64,000 nucleotides of DNA, from NCBI GenBank assembly GCA_016789845.1, contig JAEUQA010000036.1, positions 1 through 64,000 on the forward strand. The letters are read 5' to 3'. Numbering within the stretch: position 1 is the stretch's first letter; each line of letters starts with the position of its first letter. This DNA comes from Chromatiales bacterium (lineage in GTDB: Bacteria; Pseudomonadota; Gammaproteobacteria; Steroidobacterales; GCA-2729495). Shown in pieces: positions 36,687-45,111 of the stretch. The position numbers and the translations under genes are program-made. The notes under the pieces are model-generated. The model searched no databases. It worked only from the letters and a program-made list of their open reading frames with translations, and was not told the DNA's origin.

Positions 36687-37301
36687 TCAAGCGAACCGAT
36701 AGGTCGCGGACTCCGTGACAACAGCATCGAGACGAACGTCCCACGCATCGGAAGGCAGCTCTGCGAGCTTCTGCATCTCGAATGCGAGTGCGATGAAATG
36801 CGGGCGGCGCCCGCGCGAACTCCGCGTCAGGAAGGCAAGCGTGCGGTCGTAGAAGCCTCCGCCCATGCCGAGTCGATGCCCGTGAACGTCGAACGCCACG
36901 AGCGGCGCGACGATGACGTCGAGCTGGCGGGCAGTTCGCCAGTGGCGCCGGAGCGTGACGGGCTCCGGAATGCCGAAGCGATTTCCGCGCAGCTCCGAGC
37001 GGGAATGAAACGGTGCAAAACGCAGCGTGCCGCCGGTGATCACCGGCAGGAACACCTGCCGGCCGCGCCGCCAGGCCTGCACCGCCAGGGGAGTGCAGTC
37101 GAGTTCACCGGCTGTGGGCAGATAGACAGCCAGGCTGCGCGCACGCGAAAGACAGGGCAGGGACCAGAGCCGGTGGATGGCCCGGTTTGCGGCCGCGCGA
37201 GCGGTGCCGGGGGCGAGTGCACGGCGGTCCGCGCGGATCTGGCGCCTGAGGTCAGGTTTGGTTTCGCCGGCCTGGTGGCCGTTGGGTAGGTCTGTGGGCA
37301 T
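36687..37301 (-). CDS. fau: 5-formyltetrahydrofolate cyclo-ligase
   Basis: Converts 5-formyl-THF to 5,10-methenyl-THF. 204 residues: KPDLRRQIRADRRAL, then AVYLPTAGELDC, and the substrate-loop signature HRLGMGGGFYDRTLA. It lies directly downstream of 6S RNA, the same arrangement as in E. coli (zapA-ssrS-fau), where both are processed from shared transcripts. Confidence 0.93.
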   Translation of the reverse strand: MPTDLPNGHQAGETKPDLRRQIRADRRALAPGTARAAANRAIHRLWSLPCLSRARSLAVYLPTAGELDCTPLAVQAWRRGRQVFLPVITGGTLRFAPFHSRSELRGNRFGIPEPVTLRRHWRTARQLDVIVAPLVAFDVHGHRLGMGGGFYDRTLAFLTRSSRGRRPHFIALAFEMQKLAELPSDAWDVRLDAVVTESATYRFA

Positions 37302-37325
37302 CTGCCGCTGACCGGGGAAGAAGGC

Positions 37326-37528
37326 GGTCTCTCCCGCCTGTGCCGGTGCAGCCTGCTGCTCTCAGACCAAGAGCATCAGGTGGGACCAGAAGCGGCAGAG
37401 CAGGCTTCCCGCCCGGGCTTTGAGGCCCGGCCGGTCGTGCACAAACTGCCGGCAGTACGCAGTCCCGAAAGCGCGATTAAGGGTCGAGAGACCTATCAAG
37501 CCGCTGTCGAACACCGCAGGAGAGACCT
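37326..37528 (-). ncRNA. ssrS: 6S RNA
   Basis: Regulator of sigma-70 RNA polymerase. The ends close with GGTCTCTCC (5', 37527-37519) and GGAGAGACC (3', 37334-37326), giving about 202 nt. Next to the 5' stem is TGTTCGACAGCGG, matching the conserved TGTTCGCAAGCGG of E. coli 6S. A TATACT -10 (37540-37535) is correctly placed for this start. Position between zapA and fau on the same strand is the conserved locus. Confidence 0.88.
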
Positions 37529-37534
37529 GGGCCA

Positions 37535-37540
37535 AGTATA
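37535..37540 (-). promoter_or_regulatory. -10 of 6S RNA
   Basis: TATACT on the minus strand, ending 6-7 nt before the predicted 6S 5' end. No clear -35. Confidence 0.6.
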
Positions 37541-37573
37541 TGCGGTGTTCGCCGGAAAAACGTGACGTGGGGA

Positions 37574-37888
37574 TCAGAGTTCCAGTTGCCGGCTGGTCTG
37601 CAGTGCCCCCTCGACGCGCTCCCGCATGGCCTGGAGACGCAGCTTGGCGTCCCCCTCGAGGTGTTCGCCCCGGCTGCGGGAGCGCAGCAATTCATTGGCC
37701 ATGTTCAGCGCCGCCATGACGGCGATGCGGTCGAGGCCGATGACCTTGCCCGTATCGCGGATTTCCCGCATCTTGCCGTTCAGGAGTTCGGCGGAGTCCA
37801 TGAGCGCGGCGCGCTCACTGGCGGGGCAGGAGATCTGGTATTCCTTCTCGAGAATCTTGATATTGACCTGTACGTGGGGCTCCGTCAC
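37574..37888 (-). CDS. zapA: Cell-division protein ZapA
   Basis: FtsZ-associated factor that stabilises the Z ring. 104 residues: an N-terminal globular part (VQVNIKILEKEYQISCPASERAAL) and a C-terminal coiled coil (GLDRIAVMAALNMANELLRSR onward). Its start overlaps the stop of the upstream coiled-coil gene by 4 nt. 6S RNA follows. Confidence 0.94.
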   Translation of the reverse strand: MTEPHVQVNIKILEKEYQISCPASERAALMDSAELLNGKMREIRDTGKVIGLDRIAVMAALNMANELLRSRSRGEHLEGDAKLRLQAMRERVEGALQTSRQLEL

Positions 37889-38115
37889 GAGCCGTGCTCC
37901 ATGGCTTTCAGGCGGCCGATCATCGCCTCGACCCGGGCCCTGACCTGCTCGTTCTTCTGGAGCAGGGTGGCCCGCTCGGCGATCAGGTTGTCCTGCCGCT
38001 GCCGCAGCGAGCGGTTTTCTTCCTTCAGCTGGGTCGTGATCACCACGAGTTCGTCCAGCCGGCGCTCCAGTCGCTCCAGTTCCCGCGTGAAAGTCTTTTC
38101 CAATGAGTCCGTCAT
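37885..38115 (-). CDS. ZapB-like coiled-coil protein
   Basis: 76 residues, almost entirely coiled coil (about 5-70, heptads such as LERRLDELVVITTQLKEENRSL). It belongs to the short family often found just upstream of zapA; a ZapB-like role in division is inferred from context. The A of its ATG is exactly at the start predicted from TTGACC-N18-TATATT, so the message should be leaderless. Confidence 0.82.
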   Translation of the reverse strand: MTDSLEKTFTRELERLERRLDELVVITTQLKEENRSLRQRQDNLIAERATLLQKNEQVRARVEAMIGRLKAMEHGS

Positions 38116-38121
38116 GAAGTC

Positions 38122-38151
38122 AATATAGTGTCACCCCGCAGGCAGGGTCAA
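38122..38151 (-). promoter_or_regulatory. Promoter of the zapB-like/zapA/6S/fau unit
   Basis: On the minus strand TTGACC (38151-38146), an 18-nt spacer, TATATT (38127-38122), then 6 nt and the ATG at 38115. Both hexamers are five of six to consensus. Confidence 0.7.
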
Positions 38152-38207
38152 ATGCGGGCGGTACTGAACGGCATCGGGCCCGATGCTAGGATAAAAGCTG
38201 GTTCCGG

Positions 38208-38804
38208 ATGATGTTAAAAGCCCCGACGACGACCGAAACCCCCACGTTCGAGCGAATTGAGGAGGGCCTGCGCCGCGCGGAGGCGTCCACGGACGCCGCT
38301 GAAGCCCATGGCAGCCTCTGCGGCCTGGTGTGCGGGCTGGGCGCCGGCGGCCAGTCGACCTGGCTGGCCGAGACCCTGGCAGATGCCCAGGCTGGTGAAC
38401 CCGCTTCCCGGCAGGCCGGCGCATTGCTCGAGGCCCTGGCTGCCAGCACCCGGGCGGCCCTGGAGGGCGCCGAGATGACCTTCCAGCCCCTGCTTCCCGA
38501 TGATTCGGAGCCCCTGGTGGAGCGCGTCGACTGCCTGGCCCAGTGGTGCCAGGGCTTCAACCACGGGCTGTTCGTGGCCGGCCGCATCGCCGACGCGGAG
38601 GCCGAGCTTGGGAGCGGCAACACCGCCGAGATCATCCGCGACTTTGGTGAAATGGCCCAGGTCTCGGTCGGCGAAGAGGAGGCCGATCCGGAGGGGGAGG
38701 CGGCCTATGCCGAACTCGTCGAGTACGTTCGCGTGAGCGTGCAACTGGTCTACGAGGAGCTCAGCGACGTCCGGCAACGCGTGCAGTCCGCCGGCATCCA
38801 CTGA
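38208..38804 (+). CDS. ygfB: YgfB/UPF0149-family protein
   Basis: 198 residues, all-helical family next to pepP in many gammaproteobacteria. Shows EAHGSLCGLVCGLGA (about 31-45), DCLAQWCQGFNHGLFVAG (about 107-124) and YAELVEYVRVSVQLVYEEL. Molecular role not established here. Two adjacent ATGs at 38208 and 38211 are both possible starts. pepP follows after 8 nt. Confidence 0.9.
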   Translation: MMLKAPTTTETPTFERIEEGLRRAEASTDAAEAHGSLCGLVCGLGAGGQSTWLAETLADAQAGEPASRQAGALLEALAASTRAALEGAEMTFQPLLPDDSEPLVERVDCLAQWCQGFNHGLFVAGRIADAEAELGSGNTAEIIRDFGEMAQVSVGEEEADPEGEAAYAELVEYVRVSVQLVYEELSDVRQRVQSAGIH

Positions 38805-38812
38805 AGGCCCCC

Positions 38813-40126
38813 ATGAACACCGATGAATTCGTCCGCCGCCGGCGGCAGCTCATGCGCATGATGGGCAGGGGCTCCGTGGCCATCCTGCCTGCCGCCCAGA
38901 CCCGGTTGCGGAACCGGGACGTCCTGTACGCCTATCGCCAGGACAGCGATTTCTACTACCTCACGGGCTTCGCCGAGCCCGACGCCGTGGCGGTGCTTGC
39001 TCCCGGCCGTCCGGAGGGCGAGTACCTGCTGTTTTGCCGGGAGCGGGACCCCGACAAGGAAACCTGGGATGGCACGCGCGCCGGGCCCGGGAACGCCGTC
39101 ACCCGGTTCGGCGCCGATGCGGCCTGGCCCATCGACGCCGTCGAGGAGCTGCTCCCGAAGATCGTGGGGGCCTGCGACCGCGTCTACTACACCATGGGCG
39201 CGCACCCGGAGTTCGAGCAGCGCCTCATGGGCTGGGTATCCAGGCTCCGGATTCGCGGTGGTGCTGGCACCCACACGCCGGATGAGTTCATTGCCCTCGA
39301 TCACTTTCTCCACGACCTGCGCCTCTACAAGAGCCGGGAGGAGGCCGGTGCGATGCGCCGGGCGGCCCGGATCGCGGTCCAGGCCCACCGGCGGGCCATG
39401 AGCATGTGCAGGCCCGGACTCTTCGAATACCAGATCGAGGCGGAGTTCATGCACGAGTTCCGCTCCCACGGGGCACAACCCTCCTACCAGCCCATAGTCG
39501 GGTCTGGCGCCAACACCTGCATCCTGCATTACCACGCCAATGACCGGCGCATGGAGGACGGTGACCTGCTGCTGGTGGACGCCGGCTGCGAATACGACTA
39601 CTACGCGTCCGACGTAACCCGCACCTACCCCGTGAACGGGCGTTTCACGCCGGAGCAAAGGGCCATCTACGAGGTGGTGCTAGATGCCCATGAGGCCGCG
39701 CTGGCCGCCGTGGCGCCAGGCAATCCCTGGAGCGAGCCCCACGAGGCCGCCGTGCGCCACGTGACGAAGGGCCTGAAGAAGATCGGCTTGCTCGAGGGCG
39801 CGGTGTCCTCCCTGATCCGCAACCGCGCCTACCAGAAGTTCTTCATGCACCGCACCGGCCACTGGCTCGGGATGGACGTGCACGATGTCGGCGACTACAA
39901 GATCGCCGACCAGTGGCGGGTCCTGGAGCCGGGCATGGCGCTGACAGTCGAGCCGGGCATCTACATTCCCCCCGGCACGCGGGGCGTGCCGAAGCGCTGG
40001 TGGAACATCGGCGTGCGCATCGAGGACGACGTGCTGGTCACCCGGGAGGGCGCGGACGTCCTGACCCGTGACCTGCCCCGCGACCCGGACGTGCTCGAGG
40101 CCCTCGTCGGCGCGGCGGCCCAATGA
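38813..40126 (+). CDS. pepP: Xaa-Pro aminopeptidase
   Basis: Cytoplasmic metallopeptidase that removes residues before proline. 437 residues; the pita-bread domain ligands are visible in LLLVDAGCEYDYYASDVTRTYP (two Asp), HRTGHWLGMDVHDVGDY (His), LTVEPGIYIP (Glu) and GVRIEDDVLVT (Glu). The N-terminal aminopeptidase-P domain precedes it. Overlaps the next gene by 4 nt. Confidence 0.96.
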   Translation: MNTDEFVRRRRQLMRMMGRGSVAILPAAQTRLRNRDVLYAYRQDSDFYYLTGFAEPDAVAVLAPGRPEGEYLLFCRERDPDKETWDGTRAGPGNAVTRFGADAAWPIDAVEELLPKIVGACDRVYYTMGAHPEFEQRLMGWVSRLRIRGGAGTHTPDEFIALDHFLHDLRLYKSREEAGAMRRAARIAVQAHRRAMSMCRPGLFEYQIEAEFMHEFRSHGAQPSYQPIVGSGANTCILHYHANDRRMEDGDLLLVDAGCEYDYYASDVTRTYPVNGRFTPEQRAIYEVVLDAHEAALAAVAPGNPWSEPHEAAVRHVTKGLKKIGLLEGAVSSLIRNRAYQKFFMHRTGHWLGMDVHDVGDYKIADQWRVLEPGMALTVEPGIYIPPGTRGVPKRWWNIGVRIEDDVLVTREGADVLTRDLPRDPDVLEALVGAAAQ

Positions 40127-41364
40127 CCGCGGGGGACGCCGTGGCTGAAGCCGATTGCGACGTCCTGATCGCCGGGGGCGGCATGGTGGGCGCGAGCCTC
40201 GCCGTGGCGCTGGCCGGCTTGCCGGTGCGGGTGACCCTGGTGGAAGCGGTCCCCGCCGGCTCTCCCGGCCAGCCAAGCTTCGATGCGCGCACCACCGCCC
40301 TGTCCCGCAGCAGCCAGCACATCCTGGCGACCCTCGGGATCTGGCCGGCAGTCCGCTCCGAGGCGGCCCCGATCCAGCGCATTCACGTGTCCGAGCGCGG
40401 CCGGTTCGGGACGACGGTGATCGACGGCGACGAGGAAGGTGGCGAGCCACTCGGCTACGTCCTCGAGAACCGGCTGCTCGGCGCGGCGCTGTGGCGGGCC
40501 ATGAGCGACAGTCCGAACATCACGCTCCGGTCTCCCGCCACGGTGGCCGGCGTGGCGGGCGCGGACGATGCCCTGGCCGTGACCGTCGAGGAGCGCGGCA
40601 CGAGCACGGTGCTCCGGACGCGCCTGCTGGTCGTGGCCGACGGCGCCCGGTCGCCGTTGCGCGCGTCCCTGGGCATCGCGGCGCGGGTCCGTCCCTACGA
40701 CCAGGTGGCGATCGTGGGTAACGTGGCAGTGCACGGCGGCGGGCACGACGATCGTGGCCCGATGGCCTACGAGCGCTTCACGCCTGACGGACCGCTGGCC
40801 CTCCTGCCGGCTGGACCGGGCCGCTATGTCTTCGTGCTGACCCGGAAGGCCGCGGTGGCCGAAGCGGTGCTGCGCCTGCCGGACGCCGGCTTCCTCCAGT
40901 TGCTGCAGCAGGAATTTGGCTACCGCCTCGGCCGTTTCGAGCGCGTCGGCGGGCGGGGCAGCTACCCGCTGGAGCTGGTCGAGGCGGACGCCGTTACCGC
41001 ACCGCGCGTCGCGGTGGTCGGCAATGCAGCGCATGGCCTGCACCCCGTGGCCGGGCAGGGCTACAACCTGGGCCTGCGCGACGCCGCCGCCCTTGCCGAG
41101 CTCATCGCGGGGACGGCGGTCGCCGATCCCGGCAGGCCGGAACTGCTGGCGGACTATGCTGCCTGGCGCCGGCCCGACCAGCGCCGCGTGGTCACCTTCA
41201 CTGACGGCCTGATCAGGCTTTTCGACCGGACACGACTGGGTCCGCTACGCAGCCTCGGCCTCCTGCTATTCGATATTGCACCCGGCGCCAAGCCATTCCT
41301 GGCGCGGGAGACCATGGGTCTCGGTGGCCGGCAGACCAGGCTGGTCCGGGGACTGCCGCTGTGA
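40123..41364 (+). CDS. ubiH: Ubiquinone ring hydroxylase, UbiH type
   Basis: FAD monooxygenase of the UbiH/F/I family, 413 residues. FAD-binding GGGMVGASLAVAL (about 18-30), the DG motif VVADGARSPLR, and the C-terminal GNAAHGLHPVAGQGYNLGLRD (GNAAH replaces the usual GDAAH). Position after pepP supports UbiH. Overlaps pepP and the next gene by 4 nt each. Confidence 0.92.
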   Translation: MTAGDAVAEADCDVLIAGGGMVGASLAVALAGLPVRVTLVEAVPAGSPGQPSFDARTTALSRSSQHILATLGIWPAVRSEAAPIQRIHVSERGRFGTTVIDGDEEGGEPLGYVLENRLLGAALWRAMSDSPNITLRSPATVAGVAGADDALAVTVEERGTSTVLRTRLLVVADGARSPLRASLGIAARVRPYDQVAIVGNVAVHGGGHDDRGPMAYERFTPDGPLALLPAGPGRYVFVLTRKAAVAEAVLRLPDAGFLQLLQQEFGYRLGRFERVGGRGSYPLELVEADAVTAPRVAVVGNAAHGLHPVAGQGYNLGLRDAAALAELIAGTAVADPGRPELLADYAAWRRPDQRRVVTFTDGLIRLFDRTRLGPLRSLGLLLFDIAPGAKPFLARETMGLGGRQTRLVRGLPL

Positions 41365-42617
41365 CCGCCCACGACTATGATGTCCTCATCATTGGCGGAG
41401 GCGTCACCGGCCTCGCCTGCGCGGGCCTGCTGCGGAACTTTCTTCGTCCGAGGCGGGAGCCCCTCCGTATTGGCGTCCTCGAGGCCCGGGCGCCGCGCCG
41501 GCCCGCCGCTGACGCCGGGCCCGGGCTGCGGGTGTTTGCCATTGCGCCGGCAGGGCGGGCGATCCTCGAGGCCTGCGGTGCCTGGGACACCCTGCCCCCG
41601 GGAATGGCGGCGCCCTACGAGCGCATGCGGGTGTGGCAGGCTGACAGCACGCCCTTTGGCCCTGGCAGCATCGGCTTCGATGCCGCCGACAGTGGCGCAC
41701 CCGGCCTGGGCCACATCGTGGATCACGACTGGCTGCGGCTCGGCCTGTGGAATGCCCTCGCGGATCAGGGCGGCGGCCCGGTTGACCTGCTCACCGGCGC
41801 GTCCCCCGCCGGGCTTGATGCCGGCCCGGAGGCGATGACCGTGCGCCTGCCCGACGGCACCAGCGTGCGGGCCCGCCTGCTGGTGGGCGCTGACGGCGCC
41901 GATTCCTGGGTGCGGTCGCAATTGCAGCTGCCGACTACCGCCCGGGACTACGGGCAGCTGGCGGTCGTCGGCCATGTCGGCAGCGAACGTCCGCACCAGC
42001 GGACGGCCTGGCAGCGCTTCACGCCCGGTGGCCCCGTCGCGCTGCTGCCCCTGGCGGACGGGCGCTCGTCGATCGTCTGGTCGTGCTTCGAGCCCGAGGC
42101 GCGGGAGATCAGTGCTCTTGCCGACGACGAATTCGGCGCCCGGCTCACGGCGGCGACCGGCAGCGTGCTCGGCGATCTGCGGGTAACCACGCCCCGGCTC
42201 GCGGTGCCGCTGGCCGCGCGCCATACCCATCGTTACACTGGCGCGCGTTTCGCCCTGGTCGGCGATGCCGCCCACCAGATTCACCCGCTGGCTGGGCAGG
42301 GCATCAACCTGGGCCTGCTCGATGCCGCGGCCCTGGCCGAGACCCTGGCGGCCCATCTTCTCGGCGCGCGGCTTGCCGATCCGGGTGATGCGCTGGTTCT
42401 CCGCCGCTATGAACGGTGGCGCAAGGGCGCCAATCTGCTGACGATGGCGGCGATGGAAGGATTGCACCGCGTGTTCACCAGCGATTCCACCACCCTGACG
42501 CGGCTTGCCGCCGCAGGCCTGGGTGCCGTGGACCGCCTGCCGGTGGTGAAGCGGCTCCTGATGGCCCAGGCCGCGGGACCAGCCGACGTCGCGAGGGGCC
42601 GCCATGCAGGGCTATAA
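41361..42617 (+). CDS. ubiI: Ubiquinone ring hydroxylase, UbiI/VisC type
   Basis: Second FAD monooxygenase of the family, 418 residues. IIGGGVTGLACAGLL (about 8-22), GADGADSWVR and GDAAHQIHPLAGQGINLGLLD are intact. Order pepP-ubiH-ubiI matches E. coli, where ubiI hydroxylates C5. With Coq7 elsewhere in the window, three ring hydroxylation steps of ubiquinone synthesis are covered. Overlaps the next gene by 14 nt. Confidence 0.88.
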   Translation: MTAHDYDVLIIGGGVTGLACAGLLRNFLRPRREPLRIGVLEARAPRRPAADAGPGLRVFAIAPAGRAILEACGAWDTLPPGMAAPYERMRVWQADSTPFGPGSIGFDAADSGAPGLGHIVDHDWLRLGLWNALADQGGGPVDLLTGASPAGLDAGPEAMTVRLPDGTSVRARLLVGADGADSWVRSQLQLPTTARDYGQLAVVGHVGSERPHQRTAWQRFTPGGPVALLPLADGRSSIVWSCFEPEAREISALADDEFGARLTAATGSVLGDLRVTTPRLAVPLAARHTHRYTGARFALVGDAAHQIHPLAGQGINLGLLDAAALAETLAAHLLGARLADPGDALVLRRYERWRKGANLLTMAAMEGLHRVFTSDSTTLTRLAAAGLGAVDRLPVVKRLLMAQAAGPADVARGRHAGL

Positions 42618-44136
42618 GATCTGGATCTTCGCGCTGGCCCTGTGCCTGATCGGCGGCAGCCTGTTCGTCTACAAGTGGCGTGGCCTCGGCTACCCGCTGC
42701 TGCCCGATGAACAGACCCGGATCTGGACCGTCGAGGTCACCTTCCAGTTCGACGCTGGCGAGCGGGCCATGCCCGTCAAGGCAACCCTGCACATCCCGGG
42801 CCTTACCCCCGGCTTCGCCGTTCTCGACGAGAATTTCGTGTCCCGTGGCTTCGGGTTCACCACGCGCCTCGTGGCTGGTGGCCGCCAGGTCCAGTGGGCC
42901 ATCCGCCGCGCGAAGGGTCCGCAAACCCTCTACTACAGGGCCGTTGTCTACAAGGACCCCGCGGAGGCGGCGAATGACACCACGCCGCCATTCCCGACGG
43001 CGCCAGTGCTCGGCGAGCCGTTCGACACGGCTCTCCAGGAACTCGTGGCCCAGGTCCGGGAGCAGTCGGCCGATCCTGCATCCTTTACCATCGAGCTGCT
43101 GAAGCGGCTGGCGGATGCCACGGGCGACCAGAATGTCGGCCTGTTGCTGGCGGGCCAGACGGACCCGACGGTGCGCGCCCGGACTGCCGTCACGGTGCTG
43201 GCCGCGGCCCAGATTCCCGCGCGCCTCATGCGCGGAATCAATCTGGTGGACCGCGAGCGCCAGGCGCACCTCCTGCCATGGCTCGAAGTCCACGACGGCG
43301 ATCGCTGGCTGTATTTCGACCCGGCGACCGGCGCCCAGGGCCTGCCGGAGAACTACCTGACCTGGTGGCGGGGTGACGATCCGCTCTACACCATGGATGG
43401 CGGCGGCAAGACCGATATCCGGTTCGCCGTGCAGCGGAACGAGGTGGACCCCGTGCTGGTTGCCGAGCGCCGCGCCCAGGCCGTGCAGTCGCGCATTGCC
43501 GACTTCTCGCTGTTTTCCCTGCCGATCCAGACCCAGGCCGTCTATGCCGTGCTGCTGATGATCCCGCTCGGAGCCCTGGTGGTGGTCGTGCTCCGCAACG
43601 TGGTTGGCATCACGACCTTCGGCACCTTCATGCCGGTGCTGGTGGCGCTGGCATTCCGCGAGACGCAGGTGCTGGCGGGCGTCATCCTGTTCTCGCTGGT
43701 GGTGACGCTCGGCCTCCTGTTCCGCTTCTTCATGGAGAACCTGCGCCTGCTGCTCGTGCCCCGGCTGGCCTCCGTGCTGATCATCGTGGTGCTGCTGATG
43801 GCGGTCATCAGCATCGTCAGCCACCAGCTGGGCCTCGACATGGCATTGTCCGTCGGCCTGTTCCCCATGGTGATTCTCACGATGACCATCGAGCGCATGT
43901 CCATTGTCTGGGAAGAGCGCGGCCCCATGGAAGCGATCCAGCAGGGCGTGGGCAGCCTCATCGTGGCCGCCATCTGCTTCACGGTCATGGAGATCGACGT
44001 CCTGAAGCACCTGTTCTTCGTCTTCCCGGAGCTGCTGCTCTGGGTGCTGGCCATCTGCCTCCTGCTGGGCCGCTACAGCGGCTACCGGCTGCTGGAGCTG
44101 GTGCGCTTCAAGGCCCTCGCTGAGCCGTCGCGCTGA
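42604..44136 (+). CDS. Inactive transglutaminase fused to seven membrane helices
   Basis: 510 residues. One N-terminal membrane helix (about 7-24), a periplasmic transglutaminase-like domain that has lost the catalytic residues (about 35-280), and a C-terminal 7TM block (about 310-500). The first helices include VYAVLLMIPLGALVVVVLRN and FGTFMPVLVALAF. This architecture is known, usually paired with a RimK-like ligase as here; function is not established. It starts within the ubiI 3' end, and its TGA overlaps the ligase ATG. Confidence 0.85.
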   Translation: MQGYKIWIFALALCLIGGSLFVYKWRGLGYPLLPDEQTRIWTVEVTFQFDAGERAMPVKATLHIPGLTPGFAVLDENFVSRGFGFTTRLVAGGRQVQWAIRRAKGPQTLYYRAVVYKDPAEAANDTTPPFPTAPVLGEPFDTALQELVAQVREQSADPASFTIELLKRLADATGDQNVGLLLAGQTDPTVRARTAVTVLAAAQIPARLMRGINLVDRERQAHLLPWLEVHDGDRWLYFDPATGAQGLPENYLTWWRGDDPLYTMDGGGKTDIRFAVQRNEVDPVLVAERRAQAVQSRIADFSLFSLPIQTQAVYAVLLMIPLGALVVVVLRNVVGITTFGTFMPVLVALAFRETQVLAGVILFSLVVTLGLLFRFFMENLRLLLVPRLASVLIIVVLLMAVISIVSHQLGLDMALSVGLFPMVILTMTIERMSIVWEERGPMEAIQQGVGSLIVAAICFTVMEIDVLKHLFFVFPELLLWVLAICLLLGRYSGYRLLELVRFKALAEPSR

Positions 44137-45098
44137 TGCTCGGGTCCATCGGCAGGCTGGCGGGCAATGGGGTGGTGGGCCTCAACGAGCGCAATTGCCA
44201 GTACATCATGCGCTACAACCCCCGGCGACTTTACCCGCTCGTGGACGACAAGCTGGCGACCAAGCGCCTGGCGATGGCGGCCGGCCTGCCGGTGCCCGAG
44301 CTCTACGGCGTGATCGGCAGCCATCACGAGGTCCGCAACCTGCCGACGATCCTGGCGGCACACCGGGATTTCGTCGTGAAGCCGGCCCATGGCTCGGGCG
44401 GCGATGGCATCCTGGTCGTGTCGGCGCGGGTCAGGGACAGGAACGTGTACCGGCTCGTCGACGGCTCCATCATGGGCGAGGACGACATCGAGCATCACCT
44501 GTCCAACATCATCAGCGGCCAGTACAGCCTTGGCGGGCACCGGGACGTGGCCCTGGTGGAGTACTGCGTCAAGTTCGATGCCACGTTCGCCGAGCATTCC
44601 TTCCGCGGCGTGCCCGATATCCGCGTGATCGTCTTTCGCGGCTACCCGGTGATGGGCATGGTCCGCCTGCCAACGCGCCGGTCCCAGGGCAAGGCGAACC
44701 TGCACCAGGGCGCCGTGGGCGCCGGGCTCGATCTGGCGACTGGCCAGACCACCTACGGGGTCACCGGCAACACGACCGTGACGGAACACCCCGACACGGG
44801 GGCCCCCATCGGCGGCCTGCAGATTCCCCAGTGGGAATACCTGCTCCGGTTCGCGGCCCGCTGCTACGAGCTCACCGGGCTCGGCTACCTGGGCGTGGAC
44901 ATCGTGCTCGACCGGGACAAGGGGCCCATGCTGCTGGAGCTGAATGCCCGCCCCGGACTGAACATCCAGATCGCCAACCGCCGCGGGCTCCGGCCCAGGC
45001 TGGACCTGGTGGAGGCGCAACCGGCCGGCGCGCCCATCGAGGAACGCGTGGCTTTTGCCATGACCACACTGGCGACGGCCGTGCCGGCGCTGAACTGA
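44136..45098 (+). CDS. RimK-like (alpha-L-glutamate ligase-like) ATP-grasp protein
   Basis: 320 residues with ATP-grasp features: NERNCQYIMRYNPRRLYPLVDDK at the start, FVVKPAHGSGGDGILVV (about 80-96, ATP-binding Lys), and the Mg-binding LLELNARPGLNIQIANR near the C-terminus. The family is related to RimK but its substrate is unknown. Coupled (TGATG) to the 7TM partner; likely a peptide or amino-acid ligation at the membrane. gcvT follows after 13 nt. Confidence 0.85.
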   Translation: MLGSIGRLAGNGVVGLNERNCQYIMRYNPRRLYPLVDDKLATKRLAMAAGLPVPELYGVIGSHHEVRNLPTILAAHRDFVVKPAHGSGGDGILVVSARVRDRNVYRLVDGSIMGEDDIEHHLSNIISGQYSLGGHRDVALVEYCVKFDATFAEHSFRGVPDIRVIVFRGYPVMGMVRLPTRRSQGKANLHQGAVGAGLDLATGQTTYGVTGNTTVTEHPDTGAPIGGLQIPQWEYLLRFAARCYELTGLGYLGVDIVLDRDKGPMLLELNARPGLNIQIANRRGLRPRLDLVEAQPAGAPIEERVAFAMTTLATAVPALN

Positions 45099-45111
45099 CG
45101 GGAGAACGGCC

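Noticed and set aside
45099..45111. Glycine riboswitch before gcvT
   Set aside because: The gap is only 13 nt and no aptamer-like sequence is visible upstream in the ligase gene.
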